A stretch of 64,000 nucleotides of DNA from Phycisphaerales bacterium (GTDB lineage: Bacteria; Planctomycetota; Phycisphaerae; UBA1845), in the NCBI GenBank assembly GCA_020852275.1, contig JADZBE010000039.1, positions 1 to 64,000 of the forward strand. Direction: 5' to 3'. Position numbers and translations under genes: made by a program. Positions 25,268 through 33,468 of this stretch are shown here, in pieces. The notes beneath the pieces are model-generated. The model saw only the letters and a list, made by a program, of their open reading frames with translations, was not told where the DNA came from and ran no database searches. Position 1 is the first letter of the stretch. The number at the start of each line of letters is the position of its first letter.

Positions 25268-25954
25268 TCACGGCTCTTCCGACCCGCCCGAGCTGTTTTC
25301 AAGCAAAGCTTCGAGGTTCTGGAACGTGTCGGGCCCCACGCAGCATTCGGGCTGCTCTTCCCACGGCAGGACGAAGGAATCCACGGCCACGCCGCCGGGG
25401 ATGCCAGTCGATTCAATGGCACGCAGGATGACGGTGTCGCCGCACTTGAAGTTGCCCTCGGTGCGGTCCAGCGGATTGACGCCCGCGGAAACGCCGAAGC
25501 CCGGGTTGCCGCCCACCTCGAACCCGACGAACAAGCCCTGGTCCGTCGCCAGCAGGTTGTCGCCCAGGCCGATCCTCTCGATCGCCTGCGTCGAGCAGGC
25601 GAAGACGTGCCCCAGCTCGTTGGCGTTGCCGAAGGGGAACGTGTTGAGTCGGACTGTCTCCAGGACGGTTTCGGTGATCAGGCTGCCGTTGACGTCGAAC
25701 TGCTGATTGCCCTCATCATCGAGCGCCGCACGGGTGATTTCGGCCGTGACGACGAACTGGATGTTCTGCTGCGTGCTGTTGACCGCGCGGACGAGCACAA
25801 ACGCTCCGGTCGGTCCGGGCGTCTGTGGCACGATGCCGCCGGAGACGTAGTTGATGAACGAATCGTTGAAGAGCAGCGCATTGGGGTTGCCGCACCCTGC
25901 CATCGACAGGAGCACACCCGCCGCCCCGACGCCCATGCCCAGTTGTCGTCGCAT
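25268..25954 (-). CDS. Lipoprotein, planctomycete-type, function unknown
   Basis: A protein of 228 residues with a signal peptide ending in LLSMAGC, a good lipobox (Cys about 21). The mature protein begins GNPNALLFNDSFINYVSGG. It has a beta-rich middle and an acidic Cys pair near the end (EEQPECCVGPDTF). It and the next gene upstream share the lipoprotein plan and the NP...F opening of the mature protein, so they may be distant paralogues. ATG 25954 has TTGGAG about 10 bases upstream. Confidence 0.75.
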   Translation of the reverse strand: MRRQLGMGVGAAGVLLSMAGCGNPNALLFNDSFINYVSGGIVPQTPGPTGAFVLVRAVNSTQQNIQFVVTAEITRAALDDEGNQQFDVNGSLITETVLETVRLNTFPFGNANELGHVFACSTQAIERIGLGDNLLATDQGLFVGFEVGGNPGFGVSAGVNPLDRTEGNFKCGDTVILRAIESTGIPGGVAVDSFVLPWEEQPECCVGPDTFQNLEALLENSSGGSEEP

Positions 25955-26017
25955 GTCCGAATCTCCAAAGCCGGGCTCGCGCCCGGCGCGACCCCCCGCC
26001 ACCCTTTTGCTGATGCC

Positions 26018-26887
26018 TTAATTCACCTGGACCCGAATCTGGAAGCGACCGCCGATGCGCGCAATCGTCTCCGTGTCCGTCGTCACCACGCTGGGCGTAT
26101 CCCGCGAGAAAGCCTGGTCGCGGTTGTCGTCCGGATTGTCCGGAACATTGATGAACGGAGCGGCCAGCGTGCCGGTAATAACAAACGACACCACCGAGCC
26201 GCAACGAGGTTCCTCGACCGGAACCGGCACGTCGCGCACGCCGATGTTCTGCTGCAGCGTTACGTTGCCGTCGTCGTCGATGACGTCCACTTCGAGCGGA
26301 ATGAATCCCAGAGACTCGGCCAGGTACTGCGTGAACCGATATTCGACAAACCCGAACGTGTTCTGCGTGGCCGTCCATCCCTCGATCAGAACGGGCATGA
26401 AGACCGTGATCGGTCCCTCCACGGAGACGCGAACGACGTCGCAGACCACGATGGTGTTGGTGAGGTCGTTCTCGACGAGGTCTGGTTCATTCGTGGCGTC
26501 GAAACGGCTGTCCACGAGTTTGACGGATCCGTCGACGAATTCGAAGATGTTGAAGTTGCCGTTGGTGAACTCGACACGGACGCGGAAGCGAAGGCGCGGC
26601 TTCAAGGTCCGGCGCTCAAAGGGCGTCAGCTCGACGCCGCCGCCGTCCGGTACGTCCGTTTCCAAGTACGTCAGCAGACGTTCATCCACGTCCGCATTGT
26701 TGATGAACGCGATCGCCACGTAGCCGGGCGCGTTCTCGACCGAGCCGGACGACCCGGTGGGATCGACCAGATCGACGAACGCGGGATTGAACGCCGAGCA
26801 GCCGGGTAGCACGGCCGCCAAGCCCAACACCCCCCAGCGCTTCCCGATCCCCCAGCGCCTGCCACTTTTGAGCCAGGAACCCTTCAT
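26018..26887 (-). CDS. Lipoprotein, planctomycete-type, function unknown
   Basis: A protein of 289 residues. A basic start is followed by GVLGLAAVLPGCSAFNPAF (lipobox LPGC, Cys about 30). The rest is beta-rich (RLRFRVRVEFTNGNFNIFEF, VEYRFTQYLAESLGFIPLEV), acidic, and ends in FQIRVQVN. It lies 63 bases upstream of the second lipoprotein gene, probably in one transcript ending at 25191. No domain was recognised. Convergence with the Tad genes does not prove a role in piliation. Confidence 0.75.
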   Translation of the reverse strand: MKGSWLKSGRRWGIGKRWGVLGLAAVLPGCSAFNPAFVDLVDPTGSSGSVENAPGYVAIAFINNADVDERLLTYLETDVPDGGGVELTPFERRTLKPRLRFRVRVEFTNGNFNIFEFVDGSVKLVDSRFDATNEPDLVENDLTNTIVVCDVVRVSVEGPITVFMPVLIEGWTATQNTFGFVEYRFTQYLAESLGFIPLEVDVIDDDGNVTLQQNIGVRDVPVPVEEPRCGSVVSFVITGTLAAPFINVPDNPDDNRDQAFSRDTPSVVTTDTETIARIGGRFQIRVQVN

Positions 26888-27557
26888 CTGCGGTATCCTT
26901 GAAAGAGCCTGCTGAGTCCCGTCTCACCGAGGCAGGACTCGTCACGTTCCTGTCCGCTATCGTTTAGAAAAGGTAAATGATCGCGTCCCGCGCACGCCGT
27001 ATCCAGCACCGCCGGACCAAGCCGTCCGTCGGGCGGAAACTGCCCGGCCACCCTCGCCGCCGGATTCGCCGTTCCTGCGGCCGTGCTCCGGGCACCCGCC
27101 GCCCGCGCAACCGCAGGGCGGCCAGCGCTTCAAGTATCGCCCTGTCAGGTGGCCCGTCAAGCCGACGGCGGGATGCCCGTCGCGGGTCCGGACTCCCTGG
27201 TGCTCCCCGATGAGCAGCCCGTCGCTCCGCCACGGGATTCCGCTCCATCCCCTGCCGATCAGGCGGCAAGGATCGCTCGCGAACAACCCTGCCTGCCCGG
27301 TTCAGCCTGCCTACGCCGGTCTGCCGTTGCGGACTCGAGCCACCCCGGGGATCGGCGCCGGGCGAAGCTCGCGCGGGCTGAAGCCCGCGGCTCGACGGCT
27401 GATCGGCAGACGTGCGGAATCTGCGCGAAGCCCAGCGCGAAGGCGTTCTCGGGGGCGATACCCACCCACACGCCTGTCCCTTGAATCGTAGGCTTGCCCG
27501 TGGACCTGTCAGTTTGGGGAACAGTTTCCACGGCATGACCGCTCGGAGGGGACCACC
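26888..27557. other. Long spacer, no convincing gene
   Basis: Frames of up to 133 codons exist on the plus strand but have low-complexity Ala/Arg/Pro composition and no start site. A CGCGCGGGCTGAAGCCCGCG palindrome lies near 27376-27395. The last 20 bases hold the ribosome site of the next gene (CGGAGGGGACC). Confidence 0.5.
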
Positions 27558-28325
27558 ATGTCGTTCGTTGATCTGAAAGAAGCGTTGCTCGATTGGCCTT
27601 ACGATTCCGATAAAATCTCCGTCCGCAAAATCCGCGGGACGGACGGCGCGGTGAAAATTCAGCAGCGCGTCGAGCTGGGAATCGTGCAGATGTTCTCGGA
27701 AGGGCGGCCGGACGGCACGAGGCCGCACGGGCACGACTCCTTCCTGGGGTATCACCGTCACCGGCTCGCGGAATACGAGAAGCGCAACGGCAGCGTCGTG
27801 GGCTTCGGACTCACCGGCGAGGAATGCCGCGTGCTCCGCGAGGAGGCCTCGCAATACTACCGCCGCTACGTCGCCAACTTCGTGCTGGAGGATTACCCGC
27901 TGGTCGTCGAGGACACGCAGCACAACCTCGACCTCCTCGACTTCGCGCATGAGCACGCTTTTGACGAGGAGGACGCCCGCAAGCTGGAGGTCTTCCGCCC
28001 GTACATCCTCATGATGAACGCCCGCGCGCAGGCGCATATCGCCCTGAAGGAAGGGCATCCCAACAGCGCCCTGGCGCACATCAACCGCGGACTGCTGTCC
28101 ATCCAGGACGTGTTCGAAGAGCAGGGCGAGCCCGAGGCTTTTGACCGCAGCGACGAGGCCCGCATCCTGCGCAACATGCGATCCAAGCTTGCCAGCGAGG
28201 TGCCGTCGCACCCCAAGGCGCGCCTCAAAGAGCGCTTGCGGCGCGCGATCGAGGAAGAGCGGTTCGAAGAAGCCGCGAGGCTCCGCGACGAACTGGACAG
28301 CGGCGAAGCCTCCGCGGAAGCGTAG
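27558..28325 (+). CDS. UvrB/UvrC (UVR) motif protein
   Basis: A protein of 255 residues. Residues 1-70 (YDSDKISVRKIRGTDGAVKIQQRVELGIVQMF) look beta-rich. The middle is helical and TPR-like (LMMNARAQAHIALKEGHPNSALAHINRGL). The C-terminus is a UVR motif, RLKERLRRAIEEERFEEAARLRDEL (about 222-246), the helical hairpin through which UvrB and UvrC interact and also found in McsA-like regulators. It is too short to be UvrB or UvrC. The ribosome site GGAGGGG is well placed. The role is unknown: stress regulation or repair are both possible. Confidence 0.8.
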   Translation: MSFVDLKEALLDWPYDSDKISVRKIRGTDGAVKIQQRVELGIVQMFSEGRPDGTRPHGHDSFLGYHRHRLAEYEKRNGSVVGFGLTGEECRVLREEASQYYRRYVANFVLEDYPLVVEDTQHNLDLLDFAHEHAFDEEDARKLEVFRPYILMMNARAQAHIALKEGHPNSALAHINRGLLSIQDVFEEQGEPEAFDRSDEARILRNMRSKLASEVPSHPKARLKERLRRAIEEERFEEAARLRDELDSGEASAEA

Positions 28326-28659
28326 CGGCGCTCGGTGCCGGGCATTCTCACCCAAAGCGCCGGCGCTGCCGCCTCCACCGGGGCACCGGCTTTCCAGCCG
28401 GTGGCTCGCGGCAGCGCCCTGTCGACCATTGCGCTGAAACGTCTCGCCGGCGGACCACCTCCACCCGCCACCAAGGTGCCTGCCGGCGCCTTGGCTCCAA
28501 CACAAATCCTTACATGTCAGCACCTTAGCAGCGAACCGATGCCGAAGGCGCTAGTACGGAAGGCCGCTACTTCGCGCGCCGAAGCCGGAGCATCTCCAAG
28601 CCGGAGCATCGCCGCATTCAGGCTTCCGCTCGTGGTTCCTCCTCAAACAAACTTTTCTC
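28326..28659. other. Spacer with an ACCGGCTTTCCAGCCGGT palindrome
   Basis: The palindrome at 28383-28403 is a perfect copy of the core that overlaps the folK stop. No gene seen. The rightmost part is A/T-richer and leads into the promoter at 28660. Confidence 0.6.
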
Positions 28660-28688
28660 TTGCAATGCCAGGCGCCGCTTGGTAAGTT
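28660..28688 (+). promoter_or_regulatory. Sigma-70-like promoter for the sorted exoprotein
   Basis: TTGCAA (28660-28665), a 17-base spacer, then TAAGTT (28683-28688). It lies about 120 bases upstream of ATG 28811. Confidence 0.5.
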
Positions 28689-28810
28689 ACCTTATCGGGC
28701 CTGATTGGGCGGACCGGGAGGAAGCGCTCCGCGGGCAACGGGTCTATCACTCGGCGTGCGCGAAGTGCTGGGTGAAGCGATCTCGGGCTGCGGAAGGGGT
28801 GAGGTGCCAT

Positions 28811-29500
28811 ATGCGTCATGTATCCTTTGCGCTTGGGCTTGCACTTTTGAGCTTTGCCTCCGTCGAAGCGGATACCGTTTCGTATCAGCGGATCGCCGGG
28901 TTCACCAGCGACCTGGAGAGCGACGTCATTCTGACGTTTCCGACCTTCGATAATCAAGGCGGGTCGCTGGTGTTGACCGACGTTCGCGTCGACGTGCGCC
29001 ATCGCGCGGGCGTGATCATGCGGGCGGACAATGACGACCGGTTTAAAGAGGCGACCGTCAACGGGCGCATGATTCGAACTTGGTCCCTCAGCGGACCGGA
29101 CATGTTCACGGCGCAATCAAGAACGAAGAATACCCCCGTCATACAGCTCGAGAAGGACGACGGCGACGCCGGCATCTTTGACAGCAGCGCGCCGGACGGC
29201 ACCGACTTCGGGCTTATCAACTACGGCAACATATCGGTCGGCCCCTTCTCCCCCGACCTGACGCTGTATGACACCAACGGACCCGATAGCGTGGACTTCA
29301 TCGCGGACGTGCTGCTCATGGTCAACGATCTCCAGTTCGTGGTCCCTCCCGATGTGTGGCAGCTTGAGGTGCAGCGCCCGTACCTTCAGATCACAGTGGA
29401 TGTGACCTACACCTTCCGGCCGATCCCGCTTCCGGCGGCCGCATGGCTGGGCGCACTGGGGCTGGGGCTGGCCGGCTGGGTTCGCCGGTACGTCGCGTAG
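28811..29500 (+). CDS. Exported protein with VPLPA/PEP-CTERM-like sorting tail
   Basis: A protein of 229 residues. It has a signal peptide (RHVSFALGLALLSFASVEA) and a beta-sandwich-like body with DTVSYQRIAGFTSDLESDVILTFPTF, resembling the choice-of-anchor E type. The C-terminal tail is IPLPAAAWLGALGLGLAGW followed by a basic RRYVA end. This tail (PLPA motif, membrane helix, Arg) is the signal for exosortase-type sorting, so the protein is probably transferred to the cell envelope or exopolysaccharide. No exosortase gene is in the window. A strong terminator follows at 29534. Confidence 0.85.
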   Translation: MRHVSFALGLALLSFASVEADTVSYQRIAGFTSDLESDVILTFPTFDNQGGSLVLTDVRVDVRHRAGVIMRADNDDRFKEATVNGRMIRTWSLSGPDMFTAQSRTKNTPVIQLEKDDGDAGIFDSSAPDGTDFGLINYGNISVGPFSPDLTLYDTNGPDSVDFIADVLLMVNDLQFVVPPDVWQLEVQRPYLQITVDVTYTFRPIPLPAAAWLGALGLGLAGWVRRYVA

Positions 29501-29533
29501 GAACTGAACCGACAGGTTCAACGTAGTTTTCGA

Positions 29534-29560
29534 CCGGAGCGACGGCTCCGGTTTTTTTTT
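29534..29560 (+). terminator. Intrinsic terminator
   Basis: Stem CCGGAGC / GCTCCGG with a short loop followed by nine T residues, 34 bases after the stop of the sorted exoprotein. A textbook rho-independent terminator. Confidence 0.93.
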
Positions 29561-29594
29561 GCGCCGCGAATCGCGTGACAGCTTACCGGTGCGA

Positions 29595-30722
29595 TCAGGC
29601 TAGTCGCATCCTGCAGACCCTGTCCTCGCCGCAGACCCCCCATTCCACGCGGCGCGGCCGCAGCGCCGACTTCAGCCGCGTTTCCCTGCGCGCATCCAGC
29701 GGACCCGGCGCGGCGCCCTGACCCATAAGCATCGGAGCAACGTACACACACGCCTCGTCCACCCATCCGCCGGCGAAGAAACTGCTGAGGACCGCTGATC
29801 CGCCTTCCACGAGGAGCCTCGTCGCGCTCAGTGAGCCGAGATGACGCAGGAGTGGGCGCAGGTGCAGCCGCCCGCTCCGCTCGGGAAGCGTCAGGACGTC
29901 AGCGCCGAGCCGGCGCAGCTTCGCGGCTTTGGCACCCGCGGCGGAGGCCCGCGACGTGGCGACCAGGAGCGGCGCTGCCGCGATGCTGCTGACGAGCCGG
30001 GATCGAAGCGGAATCCGCAAGCGCGAGTCGAGCACGATGCGACGCGCGATGCGACGGACGGCAACGTCCCGCGCCGTCAGCAGCGGATCGTCGCGCAGCA
30101 CCGTGCCGATGCCGACGAGAATCGCATCGACGCGAGCGCGAAGCTCGTGTACCTGTCGTCTCGATGCCTCGCCCGACAGCCACTTCGACTCGCCCGAGGC
30201 CGACGCGATCTTCCCGTCAAGGCTCTGCGCCCATTTGGCGATGACGTAGGGACGGTGCATCAGCGTCAGAGTGCGGAACGGGGCGATCAGCTCCGCGCCT
30301 TCGTCGGCGCCGAGGCCCACGCTCGCGTCGATGCCGGCCTCGATCAGTCGCTTCAGCCCGCGGCCGCTGACGCGCGGATTCGGATCGATCGCTGCGCACA
30401 CGACGCGCCTCACGCCGGCGCGGATCAGCGCTTCCGTGCAGGGCGGCGTCTTGCCGAAGTAGTTGCACGGCTCGAGCGTGACGTACGCCGTCGCGCCGCG
30501 CGCCTTCGCGCCGGCCTGCCGCAAGGCGAGAACTTCAGCATGGGGTCCGCCGAATCTGCGATGCCAGCCCCTGCCGACGACTTCCCCGCCCTGGACGAGA
30601 ACGCAGCCGACCATGGGATTGGGTTCGACCCGCCCTTCTCCGCGACGCGCGAGCCGCAGGGCCAGCCGCATGAACCGTCTATCAGGAGGGTCGTCGGCGC
30701 GGACGAGCTTGCGGCGCACCAT
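29595..30722 (-). CDS. ribD: Riboflavin biosynthesis bifunctional deaminase/reductase RibD
   Basis: A protein of 375 residues. The N-terminal deaminase domain has FMRLALRLARRGEGRVEPNPMVGCVLV, the zinc site HAEVLAL and PCNYFGKTPPC. The C-terminal reductase domain starts at RPYVIAKWAQSLDGKIA and includes LLVEGGSAVLSSFF. It catalyses the second and third steps of riboflavin synthesis. It starts 10 bases after lspA, so the two are co-transcribed. No FMN riboswitch was recognised upstream. Confidence 0.95.
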   Translation of the reverse strand: MVRRKLVRADDPPDRRFMRLALRLARRGEGRVEPNPMVGCVLVQGGEVVGRGWHRRFGGPHAEVLALRQAGAKARGATAYVTLEPCNYFGKTPPCTEALIRAGVRRVVCAAIDPNPRVSGRGLKRLIEAGIDASVGLGADEGAELIAPFRTLTLMHRPYVIAKWAQSLDGKIASASGESKWLSGEASRRQVHELRARVDAILVGIGTVLRDDPLLTARDVAVRRIARRIVLDSRLRIPLRSRLVSSIAAAPLLVATSRASAAGAKAAKLRRLGADVLTLPERSGRLHLRPLLRHLGSLSATRLLVEGGSAVLSSFFAGGWVDEACVYVAPMLMGQGAAPGPLDARRETRLKSALRPRRVEWGVCGEDRVCRMRLA

Positions 30723-30732
30723 CAGGGTAGCC

Positions 30733-31515
30733 TCACGTGGTCGGAGCGGCTGCGGCGTCCGAGTCTCCGTCGAGCCGCTGCGCGGAGGAAGCCCGCGGAC
30801 GGTCCGCTCGATCCCGCGTCAGCCAGAAGTGCCCCATCAGGAGGATGACGCCGCAGACCAGCAGCGCGTCGGCTACGTTGAACACCCACGGCCAGACGTT
30901 GCGCCCACCCACCATCGGAACCCAGCCGGGGAAATCCGGGACGATCTTGATGAAATCACGCACTACGCCCTGCCGCCGCATGGCGACCACGCTTTCGGCA
31001 GGAATCAGCCGCGGGTCATGCCCGTCAGGCCATTCGCCGAGGCTGACGGCGCCCTCCGGCGCGTCGGGGCGGAAGACGCCGACGTCGGTTCGCATCCCTC
31101 CGTTAGCCGGTCTCCACACCGCCACGTCCGCTTTAACGAACGAGCGGTCGTACAGGTTTCCCAGGGCGCCGGAGAGAATCATGCCCAAGGCGATGTGCAG
31201 ACCGCGCTGCCGGGCGCCGCTGCCGAAGAACAGAAACAGCACGAAGCCCAGCGCCAGCGCGGAGGCGCTGATGAACAGCGCCACCAGTCCCGCGCCCAGC
31301 CCGAAGACGGCGCCGGGGTTCAGCGACCGCCGAAACTCCACGATTTCCGGCAGAAGCGTATGGACTTCGCTGGCCTGCAGGGTGCTGAACGCCTTCGCCT
31401 TCGACCACAGGTCGAGCAGCAGCCCCAGCCCCGCGACCAGCCAGAACCGCAAGTGTGCGTTGCCGCTCCGCCAAGCGGGCGTCGGCGTTTCGCTCGAAAC
31501 CGTGTCCTGCACCAT
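30733..31515 (-). CDS. lspA: Signal peptidase II (lipoprotein signal peptidase) with an insert
   Basis: A protein of 260 residues against about 160-200 usually. It has the first helix (RFWLVAGLGLLLDLWSKA), the conserved SLNPGAVFGLGAG, the first catalytic region LGNLYDR, and the second FNVADALLVCGVILL with its Asp. About 55 residues (VAVWRPANGGMRTDVGVFRP to MRRQ) are inserted between the LYDR motif and GVVRDFIKI, on the outer face. It cleaves prolipoprotein signal peptides, consistent with the several lipoproteins here. ATG 31515 is only 6 bases from a TATAAT box, so the mRNA may be leaderless. The frame stays open to 31983 but that extension is low-complexity. Confidence 0.9.
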   Translation of the reverse strand: MVQDTVSSETPTPAWRSGNAHLRFWLVAGLGLLLDLWSKAKAFSTLQASEVHTLLPEIVEFRRSLNPGAVFGLGAGLVALFISASALALGFVLFLFFGSGARQRGLHIALGMILSGALGNLYDRSFVKADVAVWRPANGGMRTDVGVFRPDAPEGAVSLGEWPDGHDPRLIPAESVVAMRRQGVVRDFIKIVPDFPGWVPMVGGRNVWPWVFNVADALLVCGVILLMGHFWLTRDRADRPRASSAQRLDGDSDAAAAPTT

Positions 31516-31521
31516 GACTCG

Positions 31522-31551
31522 ATTATATCCCGTCCTGCAAGCGAGGGGCAA
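31522..31551 (-). promoter_or_regulatory. Promoter of lspA-ribD, apparently leaderless
   Basis: On the minus strand TTGCCC (31551-31546), an 18-base spacer, then a perfect TATAAT (31527-31522). The predicted start point falls on or next to the A of the lspA ATG at 31515. Confidence 0.65.
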
Positions 31552-31595
31552 CCTGAGGCCGTGTATCCGCTGGCCTGACAGAGCCAAGACCGTCA

Positions 31596-31659
31596 GCAGT
31601 GTATCCCAGTGTGCCACTGCTCTGCGAGCAGTGCATCTCGGTGTGCCGCTGCGCCATGA
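31596..31659. repeat. Two-copy 32-base tandem repeat upstream of lspA
   Basis: AGCAGTGTATCCCAGTGTGC... (31596-31627) is followed directly by AGCAGTGCATCTCGGTGTGC... (31628-31659). The rest of the 427-base gap between the DksA-like gene and lspA holds no gene. Confidence 0.8.
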
Positions 31660-31942
31660 GGGAGCGAATGGCACGCATGACAGCGCCGTGACCAGCAGCA
31701 AACGAAGCGCCATTGCGCGGTGCCGGAATAGGCCCTGGAGACCGCCCGAGGGATATTCTTGTGCGCGGGCGACTTGCGGACGCGCGACGATCAAAAAGCA
31801 ATTCCCCGCGTTTCCACACTGGAACACGACCCAACCGAGGCCGTTCTTGGGCGTCGGTTGCGGCTGCCTTGCGCGGTTGGGGCGCGTTGTTGCCACCCGG
31901 TGGATTGAAGTCAAGCACGGTGGCGCTGCGCCGCACCCGCCG

Positions 31943-33280
31943 TCACGGGACGCGACCCTGCTCGCGCAGCCGGGCGTATTCAATGCAGTAACGCGCCCAG
32001 GGTTTTGCCTCCAGCCGGGCCTGCCCGATGGCGCGATGGGTTTTCAGGCAGATGCCGTACGTGCCCTCGTCAATACGCTCCAGCGCGTCGTCGATCTCGC
32101 GCAGCAGTTCCCGCTCGCTGTCGATCAGACCGAGCGTGAATTCCTGCTCGTAATTGTCCGTGCCCACGTCCGCCATGTGCAGCGGCATCGCGGACCGCTC
32201 GTGCGACGCGCCCCCGTGCCGGTCGAAGGCTTCGTCGGCCATTTGCCGCACGTCGGCGCTGAGCATCGCCCGTCGATCGAGGAGAAGCTTGCGGAAGCGA
32301 TTTAGATCCTTCCTCTTCAAGTGGGTTTTCGGCAGCGGCACGTCGTCGGTGATGATGCGGATCGGCGCCCCGCCGTCGTCCGCCGGGATGAGCATCGGCG
32401 GCGCGGGACGCTGCGGACGCGGGCGATCCGGCTCGGCGCGCGGCTCTCGACGCGCGGGAAGCGGCCCAACCGTCCGCGCCGTCTGGGTCGAGTTTGTCGA
32501 GGGCGAAGGGTTCGACCGTACGCCAGCGCCAAGCACGCGCGGCGTATGGTTCGTCGATCCGCTGCCGTTCGACCTGGGTAATGTCGAGTTCGATCTCGCA
32601 GCGGGCTTCGACGTCGCCATCCGCGGGGCACCCTTTACAGGAGACTCCGCGCCCGATTTGACAACCAGCGTGGTGTTCGTCTTCCCGACCGGCGCGGTGT
32701 TTGTCTTGACGACCGGCGCGGCGCCCTGCTTGGCGACCGATGCCGGAGCCGCCTTAAGTGCCGGCGCCGCGGAAGTTCTTGCCGGCGACACGGCCACGGG
32801 TCGCGCGGGCGACGCTGCCGCGGGTCCGACAGGCGGGGAGTTGGCAGGGCCGCGGCGCGGTTTGGTGGTCTGCTTGCTGCCCGGCCTTGCGGCGGCGTCG
32901 AGGGCTACGGCGCTGCGTCCTGCGCTTCCCTGCTTTGGTGCTGGGGAAGCAGCGGCGATCCGAACCTTGGACGGAGGGGGTTGCTGCTCAGCGCCCACGC
33001 GGCTTCGAGCGGGAGCGACGACCTTTACGCGACCTTGCACTTGGAGCTTGCGACTGCCCGAAGCGGGCTTGGAGGTCGCTCTCTGCGTGGCTCGGGCGTT
33101 AGACTTGCCGACAGCGCCCGGTTTGCCGATGGCCTTGGACTTGGCAAGGGTCTTGCGTCTCCCGCCGGGCGTGGCTTTGCCGATGGCTCGGGATCTGTCG
33201 CTCGACTTGGGCTTGGTCGCCGCCTTGCGATTACCCTTCGCTCGAGTTCCTGCCGGCTTTTTGGGTGCCTTGCGAGCCAC
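31943..33280 (-). CDS. DksA/TraR-like protein with a long histone-H1-like basic N-terminus
   Basis: A protein of 445 residues. The first 290 or so are Lys/Ala/Pro/Ser/Arg-rich with almost no acidic or aromatic residues (ARKAPKKPAGTRAKGNRKAA), like eukaryotic H1 or bacterial Hc1/AlgP-type DNA-binding tails. The last 130 are DksA-like: a coiled-coil (LNRFRKLLLDRRAMLSADVRQM), then IDDALERIDEGTYGICLKTHRAIGQARLEAKPWARYCIEYAR. Two of the four zinc Cys are replaced (CLKTH and CIEY instead of CxxC), so the zinc finger is probably lost. DksA-type proteins bind the RNA polymerase secondary channel. GTG 33280 is chosen because GAGGAGG lies 4-5 bases upstream; the nearby ATG is out of frame. Confidence 0.82.
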   Translation of the reverse strand: MARKAPKKPAGTRAKGNRKAATKPKSSDRSRAIGKATPGGRRKTLAKSKAIGKPGAVGKSNARATQRATSKPASGSRKLQVQGRVKVVAPARSRVGAEQQPPPSKVRIAAASPAPKQGSAGRSAVALDAAARPGSKQTTKPRRGPANSPPVGPAAASPARPVAVSPARTSAAPALKAAPASVAKQGAAPVVKTNTAPVGKTNTTLVVKSGAESPVKGAPRMATSKPAARSNSTLPRSNGSGSTNHTPRVLGAGVRSNPSPSTNSTQTARTVGPLPARREPRAEPDRPRPQRPAPPMLIPADDGGAPIRIITDDVPLPKTHLKRKDLNRFRKLLLDRRAMLSADVRQMADEAFDRHGGASHERSAMPLHMADVGTDNYEQEFTLGLIDSERELLREIDDALERIDEGTYGICLKTHRAIGQARLEAKPWARYCIEYARLREQGRVP

Positions 33281-33468
33281 GGCGCCTCCTCGTCATCCAG
33301 TTGTAACCTCTTGTCGATAATGAACTAACGAACTTTGCGAAGCCCTTGATGATAAAGCGGTTCCAACGCCGTGTCAACCCCGGTGCTCCTGCTTTGCCGC
33401 AACAGGCGACGCCATTCAGGAATCTGCGCCGGAGGGGGTGGAGCCGAGGAGCTTACCCGTTGCATGCG

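Noticed and set aside
26964..28523. 519-codon minus frame opposite the UVR-motif gene
   Set aside because: Low-complexity Arg/Pro translation and opposite a gene with a strong ribosome site and a UVR motif.
30723..31515. FMN riboswitch upstream of ribD
   Set aside because: ribD follows lspA by 10 bases and none of the conserved FMN element blocks is present in the upstream region.
31516..31983. Upstream extension of LspA to 416 residues
   Set aside because: The extra part has no conserved sequence, runs through a tandem repeat, and the promoter box at 31522 lies inside it.
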